A stretch of 64,000 nucleotides of DNA from Calditrichota bacterium. Its GTDB lineage: Bacteria; Calditrichota; Calditrichia; RBG-13-44-9; J042. Location: positions 1 through 64,000 of the forward strand of contig JAADJD010000004.1 in the NCBI GenBank assembly GCA_013150955.1. Direction: 5' to 3'. Numbering within the stretch: position 1 is the first letter of the stretch; each line of letters begins with the position of its first letter. A model generated the notes under the pieces. That model saw nothing but the letters and a program-made list of their open reading frames with translations. It was not told the origin of the DNA and ran no database searches. The position numbers were made by a program, and so were the translations under genes. Of the stretch, positions 25,396 to 33,499 are shown in pieces.

Positions 25396-28038
25396 TTAAA
25401 CGGGGAACCAGTAACTGATTTTAAGCAGAAACACGTTGTCCGGATACACGCGGAAGAGTCCCCGGAAATCGTCGGCACCGGAAAATCGTCCGCCGGGCAA
25501 AATGCCGGTTCGATCCTGTGACCACACCAGATACAAAATGGATCCTGGCACGTATTCCCAGCGGATAACCAGGTTGGATCGAAATTCCCGAAAGTTAAAG
25601 TCCGGATCCCAGAACGCATAGTCCGTTTCTCCGTCCCGGTTTTCATCCACTTCATATCGCTGACGATCGGAATTGTAGCGAAGTTCCCTGTCGCTGAAAA
25701 TGTGGAATCGGTCTGTATAGCGGAGGGCACGGGGCTGCGTGATGCGCCGGAGATGCGAATATTTCCCGGCAGACACGAAGGGTTGCCCGTAATACTGAAT
25801 GGACAGATTGGGCGTCAGGCTCAGGTTAAATCGAAGTACCACTCCCAGCGTGTGCTGTTCGATGCGACCAAAAATGTAGCGGGGTTCTCCCTGAAAAGAA
25901 GAGGTGGTAATGTATTGCAAGTCGTTTCGATTGTAGCTGTAGAACGGGCGCAGGCGGATTTGCAGAAGCGATGAGGGTCGCCAGGTTAAACGCAGCCGGT
26001 AACTTTTCCGAAATGATGGGTGGCCTCGTCCCATGGCCAGGCTGCCCCCCAGGCTTAAATACAGTTTTTTTCGATTGTCTGTGGAAAGGCGATACCAGAT
26101 GTTGTACCAGCCAGGGAGAATCATGGCCGGCCCGCCCCGAAGTTCCGTGGTGGAAAGGGCTGGTTGTTCAAGACTGATACCCCCGCCAATGCTCCAGAGA
26201 TTGGTGAATTGAACCCAGGCATTGATGTTGCCCCCGGAAAGCAACTTTTCTCCGCCAAAGTCCCAGCCGTTCCATTGATTGACATTGATGTTGAAGTTTC
26301 GGAAAATGGAAACGGGTGTCCACCACTGGTAGCCAATCCAGAAAAATTGAAGAATCTGGTCGGCTTTGCGCAGGTAGCCCATGTCGTTCAGCTCCAGGCC
26401 GGGCGATCGCCAGACGGTGCCGCTGACGATCCGCCAGTGGCCGCCCCCCACTTTCCCGAATATCAGGGCGCCACCGTGTCCGTTCATCAACGTGGCAGTG
26501 GAATCCAGCTTAAGGTGCGACGCATCCGGCCGCTGGAAGTAATGCGCCGATGACGTCTGGATTTTCAGGATGGCTCGCGGATCCCCGATCACCTGGCTGA
26601 AGGCGGTTTTCATGCTGAAAATCAGGGTGCGATTCTTCCAGAATTTCGTGATGTCCAGGCCGCCGGCATAAGCGCTTCGGGTGAGAAACTTCAGGTGATC
26701 TGCCGTCAGGCGCCGATGCATGGCGGTGACAATGCCACCAATAATGAAGTTGCCCTGATCGTAATCCTTTTGAAGCCTGCCCAGAAAATAATTGGTGAGT
26801 GGCTCCACCAGCACTTTTCTGCGACGGCCGGCAGAATCAATTTCCGCATATTCGGCAGCGGTGACGGCCTCCAGCACTCCCACCGAAAGCCCGGTCTCGG
26901 TCTTCCCGGTGACCTTCAGAGCAGTCAGAATAGAAGTGTTATCCGGTTGGTTAACGTACTCCCCGGCACGGGTTGGGGGGTAATACTGGGGCGGTCGACC
27001 GATGCGGCGAGAATAGAACAGGCCTTCGCGGGAAAATGGCCCATCCCCAAATCCCAGGGGAAATTCCAGAATGTTTTTCCCTTCGATGAAGAAGGGACGT
27101 TTTTCTTCGTAAAATGTCTCGAATGCCGTCAGGTTCACCACCGAGGGGTCGGCTTCCACCTGGCCAAAGTCGGGATTCAACGTAAAATCCAGATTCATAT
27201 TGCTGGTTAACCCGATTTTCCCATCCAGGCCCCCGGACATGCTGCCGATGCGTCCGGGAGCAAATGGATTGCTCGGTTCTTTCAGGAAGGTGTGCATTTT
27301 GCTGAGGGCATAGGGGTACAACTCGATCCGGCGTCGGGGTTGAACCCCCTTTAATCCGTGCAGCTCCCCGAAATAGGGGATGGGAATGGACGCATCCTGT
27401 GGGATGAATGACCAGGCGGAGAGCTCGTTCTCCCGGTACAACAGCCGGAACACATTCAGTCCCCAGATTTGTTCCGGCCTGTTGCTGAATCGTAGCTGGC
27501 TGAACGGGATTTTCATCTCCGCCGTCCAGCCAGAATCGTCCACCGTAACCACGGCTTCCCACACCGGATCCCAGGAATCGTCCTTGCGGGTGCCGCCATC
27601 TGACCATACCTCATCCATACGAACACCCGCCGCATTCACCCCAAAGAAAAATGCCGTTCGCTGATCAAAATAGGTGTCCAGGCAGATGGCCACCATGTCG
27701 GAATTATCCCCTTCGTCCCGGCGGGTCACCTGTCCCACAATTTGCTCTGCCTGACGATCCCGTGCCCGGATGAGCACGTACAGGTTTTTGGCATCGTAGA
27801 CAATCTTGAAAAAGGTGTCTTCTGTTGGTGGAGCGTTCTCGTTAGGTTGCATTTGAGTAAATTCGTGACCGGAAGGGGCTTTTTGCCAGATGGGATCATC
27901 CATTTTTCCATCGATGATGGGTGGATGCGGGTTGGTGGGGATGGCCTGGTAAATTTTTTTTGTTGTAGCGGAATCGGCGAAAAGGATGGAGAACATCAAA
28001 CTGCAGGTAAGGACGGTTTGGTAAAAGAACGGTCGCAT
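25396..28038 (-). CDS. Exported DUF5916 protein with CBM9-like N-terminal domain
   Basis: The protein of about 880 residues has a signal peptide, a family-9 carbohydrate-binding-like domain (PPIIDGKMDDPIWQKAP through DSGWTAEMKIPFSQLRF) and a long C-terminal part rich in alternating aromatic strands that suggests an outer-membrane beta-barrel. This is the DUF5916 architecture, common in FCB bacteria and of unknown function, probably in polymer binding or surface uptake. GGGAGG lies six bases before the ATG at 28038 and inside a longer frame beginning at 28056, so the shorter start is preferred. The gene is isolated. Confidence 0.85.
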   Translation of the reverse strand: MRPFFYQTVLTCSLMFSILFADSATTKKIYQAIPTNPHPPIIDGKMDDPIWQKAPSGHEFTQMQPNENAPPTEDTFFKIVYDAKNLYVLIRARDRQAEQIVGQVTRRDEGDNSDMVAICLDTYFDQRTAFFFGVNAAGVRMDEVWSDGGTRKDDSWDPVWEAVVTVDDSGWTAEMKIPFSQLRFSNRPEQIWGLNVFRLLYRENELSAWSFIPQDASIPIPYFGELHGLKGVQPRRRIELYPYALSKMHTFLKEPSNPFAPGRIGSMSGGLDGKIGLTSNMNLDFTLNPDFGQVEADPSVVNLTAFETFYEEKRPFFIEGKNILEFPLGFGDGPFSREGLFYSRRIGRPPQYYPPTRAGEYVNQPDNTSILTALKVTGKTETGLSVGVLEAVTAAEYAEIDSAGRRRKVLVEPLTNYFLGRLQKDYDQGNFIIGGIVTAMHRRLTADHLKFLTRSAYAGGLDITKFWKNRTLIFSMKTAFSQVIGDPRAILKIQTSSAHYFQRPDASHLKLDSTATLMNGHGGALIFGKVGGGHWRIVSGTVWRSPGLELNDMGYLRKADQILQFFWIGYQWWTPVSIFRNFNINVNQWNGWDFGGEKLLSGGNINAWVQFTNLWSIGGGISLEQPALSTTELRGGPAMILPGWYNIWYRLSTDNRKKLYLSLGGSLAMGRGHPSFRKSYRLRLTWRPSSLLQIRLRPFYSYNRNDLQYITTSSFQGEPRYIFGRIEQHTLGVVLRFNLSLTPNLSIQYYGQPFVSAGKYSHLRRITQPRALRYTDRFHIFSDRELRYNSDRQRYEVDENRDGETDYAFWDPDFNFREFRSNLVIRWEYVPGSILYLVWSQDRTGILPGGRFSGADDFRGLFRVYPDNVFLLKISYWFPV

Positions 28039-28168
28039 CATAAACCTCCCTTTCATACCCTGACCTGAACAGTGCCTACGAGAATTGAAAGGTGGTGTTC
28101 CAGACGAATTGAATTTCCCGGAAAAGGAGTGCTTGTTTTTTCGGTGCAGTGGCGTTTATTTTTAGTCT

Positions 28169-29182
28169 ATGGGTTCACGTAAGCGCATTTTGATTATTCA
28201 CACGGGTGGGACGTTCGGGATGGTACCCATGCCGCTTTCCCTCGTGCTGGTGCCGGATCAGGTGGCGGCTCACATCCTGACCCACGTCCCGGAGCTGGAG
28301 AAACTGGCGCGCATCGACTTTCAGTGTGCCTTTAACCTGGACAGTGCGGACATCCAGATTCCCCACTGGCAGCAACTGGCTCGCATCGTTGCCGATCATC
28401 TGGATGCTTACGATGGGTTTGTGATCATTCACGGAACCGATTCCATGGTGTACACCGCCGCGGCCCTGTCGTTTATGCTGCGTCAGTTGCCCAAACCGGT
28501 GATCCTGACCGGATCTCAGCGGCCCCTGGCCGAAATTCGAAGCGATGCGCGTATGAATCTGATCAATTCCGTGGAACTGGCCACCTATCCCATTCCCGAA
28601 GTGGCCATCTTCTTTGGCACCCGTTTGTATCGAGGCAATCGCACGGTGAAGTATTCCAGTATCCATTACAACGCATTTGAAAGCCCCAACTTTCCTCCGC
28701 TGGCGGAGGTGGGGATCGATATTCGGGTTTACGATCGGCATTTACAGCGCAAGGGCGAATTTGAGTTGAGGGAGGCCTTCTGTGATCAGGTGCTGGCGAT
28801 TCGCTTCTTTCCGGGGTTACGCCCGGATTACCTGCAATTCCTGACGGATTTACCGGTAAAGGCGGTGGTTCTGGAGGCGCTGGGACTGGGCAATGTGGCA
28901 GTAAAGGCACAGTCGCTGGTACCGCTGGTGCGGGCTTTAAGGGAGGCGGGAAAATGGGTGGTGGTGACTTCCCAGAGCCGTCACGGCGGGGTGGATCTCA
29001 GCCGATACGAAAATGGGGTGATGCTCCAGCAGGCGGGGGCACTGGGTGCCGGCGACATGACCACCGAAGCCACCATTGTAAAATTAATGCATCTATTGGG
29101 TCAGAAGGATTATGATGTTCAGCAAATTCCGGAAATGCTACACAAGAGCCTGGCGGGGGAGATTTCCAGCAAAGAAAAATAA
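28169..29182 (+). CDS. L-asparaginase (type I-like)
   Basis: The 337-residue enzyme should hydrolyse L-asparagine to aspartate and ammonia. It has the N-terminal motif HTGGTFGM with nucleophile Thr12, the second active-site motif IHGTDSMVYTAAALSFML, and VILTGSQRPLAEIRSDARMNL, typical of cytoplasmic type I enzymes. No signal peptide is visible. No good ribosome site precedes the ATG. The 5' region is shared divergently with the DUF5916 gene. Confidence 0.92.
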   Translation: MGSRKRILIIHTGGTFGMVPMPLSLVLVPDQVAAHILTHVPELEKLARIDFQCAFNLDSADIQIPHWQQLARIVADHLDAYDGFVIIHGTDSMVYTAAALSFMLRQLPKPVILTGSQRPLAEIRSDARMNLINSVELATYPIPEVAIFFGTRLYRGNRTVKYSSIHYNAFESPNFPPLAEVGIDIRVYDRHLQRKGEFELREAFCDQVLAIRFFPGLRPDYLQFLTDLPVKAVVLEALGLGNVAVKAQSLVPLVRALREAGKWVVVTSQSRHGGVDLSRYENGVMLQQAGALGAGDMTTEATIVKLMHLLGQKDYDVQQIPEMLHKSLAGEISSKEK

Positions 29183-29191
29183 GCGTTTTAA

Positions 29192-29220
29192 TTGACAAAG
29201 TGTTTTATTCAACGTTTTAT
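29192..29220 (+). promoter_or_regulatory. Sigma-70-type promoter candidate before the 29369 gene
   Basis: TTGACA (29192-29197) is separated by 17 bases from TTTTAT (29215-29220). The -35 box matches consensus fully and the -10 box matches four of six bases. It would give a leader of about 140 bases. Confidence 0.42.
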
Positions 29221-29368
29221 GGGCGATTGCAGATTATAAATTTCCAGCCTAACTCGTTTAGAGCAAATTTGTTACAAAATATGTTTGATTTTTTCCCTCA
29301 AAAAATGTATCATTAATTCGAGATTGGTCAATTTAATCCATTCAGGTCAATTAAAAAAGGAGGGTGTA

Positions 29369-29809
29369 ATGGGTAAACGTATGGGATACCGTGTATTTGT
29401 GGGGATACTGGCACTGGTTCTGTCCATTTCCCTGGTCGGGATGCCGCTTGTGTCCAATGTGGTGGCTGCGAATGCCTTACCACAGATGGATACCCAGCAG
29501 GCATGTGCCGATGCGGAAGCTCAGGCGATAAACGATATCAGCGGGACCACCTGGTTTCTAATCGGCTGTATTATTGGAGTCCTGGGGTATCTTGTGGCCA
29601 TTGCGGTCGAGACCAATCCACCGGCTTCGGCACTGGTGGGACAATCTCCAGAATATGTGGCGGCCTACACAGATTGTTATAAGAGAAAGGCCAAAGAAAT
29701 TAAAAGTAAAAATGCCCTTTATGGGTGCCTGGCTGGTACCGGTGCATCCTGTCTGTTTTACCTGTTGTTAGCTGCAGCAGCGGGATCGGCCGCTGAAACG
29801 ACTTATTAA
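29369..29809 (+). CDS. Small exported or membrane protein with five cysteines, unknown function
   Basis: The 146-residue protein begins at the ATG with AGGAGG seven bases upstream; an in-frame start 28 codons earlier lacks such a site. It has a signal sequence (1-34), Cys46, a hydrophobic segment (62-80), Cys67, Cys103, and a second hydrophobic segment (117-140) with Cys120 and Cys128. Cysteines in an exported protein suggest disulfides or metal binding. It is the first gene of a cluster with LolA-like, YidD-like and TPR/membrane proteins. I do not recognise the family. Confidence 0.75.
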   Translation: MGKRMGYRVFVGILALVLSISLVGMPLVSNVVAANALPQMDTQQACADAEAQAINDISGTTWFLIGCIIGVLGYLVAIAVETNPPASALVGQSPEYVAAYTDCYKRKAKEIKSKNALYGCLAGTGASCLFYLLLAAAAGSAAETTY

Positions 29810-29839
29810 GAATCAGGCAAATAACATCAATTGGTGTGC

Positions 29840-29898
29840 ATCAGGGTTGCCTGCATAAATCTTTCAAATTGTTTTGGCGGCAACCCTGATTTAATTTT
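29840..29898 (+). terminator. Hairpin terminator or attenuator between the 29369 and 29931 genes
   Basis: A perfect 12-bp stem, ATCAGGGTTGCC (29840-29851) with its complement (29879-29890), has a 27-base loop and is followed by TTAATTTT. It could end the first transcript or reduce read-through into the LolA-like gene. Confidence 0.6.
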
Positions 29899-29930
29899 GG
29901 GCGGTTACGAATACGGAAAGTGATCGACAG

Positions 29931-30671
29931 ATGGAATACTATCGCTGGCTTTTGATGTGGGTTGTCGTGGGGATGCTGGGAGTTGGAGGGAATGGATTCG
30001 GCCAATCGCTGGATTTTGCCTCTGTTTCGTCCCTGCCCTATCAAACCCTGCAGGGGAGCTTCCAGAAGGTCAATGATCGGGATGGTCAGGTGGACTCCTC
30101 CAGTGGTACCTTCTATGTGAAAAAGATGGAATACATGTATCTGGAAGTAACCCATCCCATCCATCAAATCATGGTCATAGAGGGTAATGAAACCCTGATT
30201 TATTACCCCGATCGGAAGCTGGCCTTTCGGCTGAAAAGTAAAAATCCCGTTCTGATGCCATTTATTCCCCAGCTGATCGCCTCCCAGCGGGCGGACATTG
30301 GATTCGATAATCTGGGATTAAAACTGGAGAAACAGGAGTTTCAGGGGGACTCCCTGATTAGCTACTGGATTTCTCCGGATCCCGAAAAAAACATCGGGCG
30401 GTACCAGATGATCCAGGTGAACGATCTGCCCATTCAGATTTTCTATGTCTCCCCGGACAGCATGTTTGCCAGCAAAATTCTTTTTACTGCCTATCGGCAG
30501 GTGGATGATTTGATGTTGCCCCATCGTATTATCACCGAAAACGTTTCAGTAAAGGGCGTGACCATCGAAAGAATTTACCTGACAGATTTGAAAAAGAACC
30601 TGCCACTACCACCGGAAATCGTGCAATTCGATTTGCCCGATGATGTCACCGTGGAAGAAAAGGAGTGGTAG
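29931..30671 (+). CDS. LolA-like periplasmic lipoprotein-carrier family protein
   Basis: The 246-residue protein has a signal peptide (1-24, ending GNGFGQS) and a LolA/LolB-like beta fold: LQGSFQKVNDRDGQVDSSSGTFYVKKMEYMYLEV, ETLIYYPDRKLAFRLKS, and the later strands to TIERIYLTDLKKNLPLPPEIVQFDLP. LolA proteins shuttle lipoproteins or other acyl ligands across the periplasm. The sequence is diverged, so lipoprotein carriage is inferred from the fold only. It precedes the exported YidD-like gene by about 140 bases and all genes here run the same way. Confidence 0.72.
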   Translation: MEYYRWLLMWVVVGMLGVGGNGFGQSLDFASVSSLPYQTLQGSFQKVNDRDGQVDSSSGTFYVKKMEYMYLEVTHPIHQIMVIEGNETLIYYPDRKLAFRLKSKNPVLMPFIPQLIASQRADIGFDNLGLKLEKQEFQGDSLISYWISPDPEKNIGRYQMIQVNDLPIQIFYVSPDSMFASKILFTAYRQVDDLMLPHRIITENVSVKGVTIERIYLTDLKKNLPLPPEIVQFDLPDDVTVEEKEW

Positions 30672-30814
30672 GCTGGTCGTACTGGATTCTGGCATGCGGC
30701 TAATAGAGTAGGTCACAATTTTTCCGGCACTGTGACGCAACGGTATGGCATGGGAGCTTGTAAAATTCATTGGTGGACAGGGCCAGGAGAAAAACCTTTC
30801 ATGAGAGCTGCAGA

Positions 30815-31363
30815 ATGAAAGAAGGTTCTAAAGCACCCCGGAAAGAGAAATGGGCGATCGCCCAACGTAAAGAAGGACAGACGCAACCTGTGGAAATAAG
30901 ATTACGCTGGGTTATTGGGTTGCTGCTGGTCTTTCTGATGGGGCAGCCGATGGAAGGCCAGACCGTGCGGCAGCTGTTTCAACAAACCCTTCAGGAATTT
31001 CAGCAAGCACCAGAGGAGTCAATTGCGGCTTCAAAAACGGTGAACAACTTCTGGGAAAAGTCGGAACCCGCCCGATTGTTTCTGGGGGTGATCACTCTTT
31101 ATCAAACATTCATTTCCTCGCAGGATGCGCCCGCCTGTAATTTTACACCCAGCTGTTCCCGATTTGGACAGGCGGCCCTATCACGTGCCGGTGTGTGGAA
31201 GGGAATTCTGCTAACATCCGATCGGTTGCAGCGCTGTAATGGATTACCCGGCAGAGAGGGGTTTTATCCCATTGATCATGAAACCCACCGTTTTTTTGAT
31301 CCCATAGATGTGTATTTAACATTAACCCCGGCGAAGGATAAGGGTCACCATGAACATCGCTAA
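30815..31363 (+). CDS. YidD-family protein with an N-terminal export signal
   Basis: The C-terminal half (about 84-155) matches YidD, the membrane-insertion efficiency factor: FLGVITLYQTFISSQ, CNFTPSCSRFGQAA and a helix ending DRLQRC, with Cys108, Cys114 and Cys141. Typical YidD proteins have about 70-85 residues, are encoded beside rnpA and yidC, and sit on the cytoplasmic membrane face. This one carries a hydrophobic signal-like segment (about 30-50) and a helical spacer, and lies far from any yidC. The start is uncertain: GTG at 30770, ATG at 30815 or GTG at 30890 are possible; the last would give a conventional signal peptide. It overlaps the next gene by 14 bases. Confidence 0.78.
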   Translation: MKEGSKAPRKEKWAIAQRKEGQTQPVEIRLRWVIGLLLVFLMGQPMEGQTVRQLFQQTLQEFQQAPEESIAASKTVNNFWEKSEPARLFLGVITLYQTFISSQDAPACNFTPSCSRFGQAALSRAGVWKGILLTSDRLQRCNGLPGREGFYPIDHETHRFFDPIDVYLTLTPAKDKGHHEHR

Positions 31364-32267
31364 GACGCTTGTGACGGGACTTGGATTGCTGACGGTTCTC
31401 ACCCTTGCATTGATTGCCCAACCCGCGGATTCCACAGCCGCGCGTGCGTCAATTCAGGCGTACACCCCGGATGCTTTCTTGCGGTTTGGAACGTATCTGA
31501 TGGAACAAAGGGATTACCGTCGCGCCGCAACAGAATTCGAACGCTATTTATTTTTACATGCGGATCAACCCCTGCCGCGCCTGCGCTATCGGGTGGGGTT
31601 GTGCTACTTCCGTTTGGGAGAACTGGATCGGGCCGGGCGGTATTTTGGGGAGGCATTCCAGCGGACAGAGGATTCAGGATTGCAGGATTCTCTGCGGTGG
31701 AGCCTGATTGCAGTGTATCTGCGCCAGGGGGGCAATTCTCGCGTTCTGGACTTGCTGGGGAATCCGGGATCGGTCCAAAAGGATCCCGAACGGAGCGGAC
31801 GATTTAGACTGTATCGAGCGTTGTATTTTCTTCAAATGGAAAATTGGTCGAAGGTGACGGCGGTGGTGAACGATCCCACCGCTGCATCTGCGGCAAAATA
31901 TCAAACTGCTTTTAAACGGATCCGGCAACTGGCCGAACGGGGAGAACATCTGCCACACAAATCCCCGCTGAAAGCTGCGGTATTGTCCGCAATAATTCCA
32001 GGAAGTGGAAAATTCTACGTGGGCCGCGAACAGGATGGGCTGTATGCATTATTCCTGATTGCTGGCAGTGCTTTCCTGAGCTATCGTGGATACCGGAATC
32101 ATGGTGTGGCGCATTTTCAGACCATCTTCTTCGGTTCCGCTGCCGGGATTCTGTATCTGGGGAACGTGTACGGCTCTGCCATTGCGGCAAAATTGTACAA
32201 TCGCCAGGCGAAATTAAAATTAAGAGAGGAAATTGAGAGCGAGATTTATCGCTGGACTGATCTGTAG
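31350..32267 (+). CDS. Exported TPR protein with C-terminal membrane domain (paralogue 1)
   Basis: The 305-residue protein has a signal peptide (1-25), TPR-like helical pairs (about 40-195) and a C-terminal hydrophobic domain with AAVLSAIIPGSGKFYVG (209-225), followed by two or three membrane helices to about 284. The IPGxGxxYxG motif resembles that of TM2/DUF5683-type membrane domains. It overlaps the YidD-like gene by 14 bases and the next gene by 35 bases, so the three are translationally coupled. The next gene has the same architecture. Function unknown; a scaffold in envelope biogenesis is an inference. Confidence 0.75.
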   Translation: MNIAKTLVTGLGLLTVLTLALIAQPADSTAARASIQAYTPDAFLRFGTYLMEQRDYRRAATEFERYLFLHADQPLPRLRYRVGLCYFRLGELDRAGRYFGEAFQRTEDSGLQDSLRWSLIAVYLRQGGNSRVLDLLGNPGSVQKDPERSGRFRLYRALYFLQMENWSKVTAVVNDPTAASAAKYQTAFKRIRQLAERGEHLPHKSPLKAAVLSAIIPGSGKFYVGREQDGLYALFLIAGSAFLSYRGYRNHGVAHFQTIFFGSAAGILYLGNVYGSAIAAKLYNRQAKLKLREEIESEIYRWTDL

Positions 32268-33180
32268 CCTGTTTTTCGTGATCAGTGGCGCTGGATGGGT
32301 AACAGCCTCAGAGGATCGACGGTTACTGGAGGTGGGAGATCAATTTTTCCGCAGCGAGAATTATGCTGCCGCCATTACCGAATATCAGCGCCTGCTATTT
32401 TTCTGGCCGAAGACACCCTACCGACCATACGTGTATTATCGCATGGGGAAGGCCTATCAGCAGCTGGGAAACGATCGATTTGCGATTTCTTTTTTAAAAC
32501 GGGGATTAATGCTTGCCTCTTCAAGGCCTTTGAAATGGCGGTTGCGATTTCATCTGGCCTGGGCATTTCTGGAGGCGGAAAAGTATGATCTGGCAGTTCT
32601 GGAATTTTTTAAAATCGAGACTGGCAGCGGGGACGAAGCGCTTCGGAAGGCAGCGCGATTGTTTCGGGGACTGGTCTACGTGCACCAGCATAACTGGTCG
32701 GAAGCGAAGAAGGTTTTTACCGCACTGCAGGTGGAGCGTTCCTGTGCTGCCGATAGCATGGTTCTGATCACAATCGGGCATTTATTAAACCGGTTGATCG
32801 AAAAGCCGCAGGTGAAGAATCCCAGGACTGCAAAGTGGTTGTCCACCTTTTTACCGGGTGCCGGTCAATGGTATAGTGGTCATTTTTTTATGGCAGTGGA
32901 TGCGCTGGCACTGAACGGAACCAACACTTATTTAATGTGGCGCAGTCTGGTCAGCCGAAATTATGTGGATCTGGGGCTGACGTTTACCCTGCTCTGGTGG
33001 CGGTATTATCAGGGGAATCGGTTCCGGGCGGAACAGCTGGCCCGGAAGACCAATCAAGAATATCAGCTGGCCATGACCCAACAACTGTTTCAGGCCATCC
33101 AGCAATTAACCGATTGTGTGCCTACCGTGCCGCTGGATTTGCAACTGGCAGATTTTCTTGAAGATGTATCCAGCCGCTAA
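32233..33180 (+). CDS. Exported TPR protein with C-terminal membrane domain (paralogue 2)
   Basis: The 315-residue protein repeats the plan of its upstream neighbour: signal peptide (1-25), TPR region (about 30-190) and a C-terminal hydrophobic domain opened by WLSTFLPGAGQWYSG (202-216). The two are diverged tandem paralogues. The start is TTG at 32233 with AGAGGA two bases upstream, an unusually tight spacing; GTG at 32278 is a weaker alternative. It closes the cluster that began with the LolA-like gene. Confidence 0.72.
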   Translation: MRARFIAGLICSLFFVISGAGWVTASEDRRLLEVGDQFFRSENYAAAITEYQRLLFFWPKTPYRPYVYYRMGKAYQQLGNDRFAISFLKRGLMLASSRPLKWRLRFHLAWAFLEAEKYDLAVLEFFKIETGSGDEALRKAARLFRGLVYVHQHNWSEAKKVFTALQVERSCAADSMVLITIGHLLNRLIEKPQVKNPRTAKWLSTFLPGAGQWYSGHFFMAVDALALNGTNTYLMWRSLVSRNYVDLGLTFTLLWWRYYQGNRFRAEQLARKTNQEYQLAMTQQLFQAIQQLTDCVPTVPLDLQLADFLEDVSSR

Positions 33181-33222
33181 CCAAAATCCAGAATCTGAAG
33201 GGATGGATCGGCCCTTACTTAA

Positions 33223-33368
33223 ACTCAAATTATGCATGAGACCGCGAATTACACGAATTGACACAAATAAAAATAATAAAGTACATTGGATTATATCCGG
33301 ATAAAATTTTGTTTCGGTGTTTATTCGCGTTTTATTCGTGTGATTCGCGGTTTAATGCATTACTTGGG
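33223..33368 (+). repeat. Dispersed TIR element, copy E (internally shortened)
   Basis: The left arm (AAATTATGCATGAGACCGCG) and the right end (TGATTCGCGGTTTAATGCAT...TTGGG) are present, but about 20-25 bases around the GATTTTGTAGATATTTTTTG segment are missing. It lies between the TPR cluster and pepF and explains most of that 319-base gap. Confidence 0.75.
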
Positions 33369-33499
33369 TTTAATTCGTGGATTTCACGAATTCCCTGGAT
33401 GGAAAATCAAGGTTCTCAATGTTTCCAGAAAAATTTCGGCGTATATTTGGAGGTTTAATCGTGGTTTTGGAACGTTGAATAAAAACTCTGGAGGCCTGA

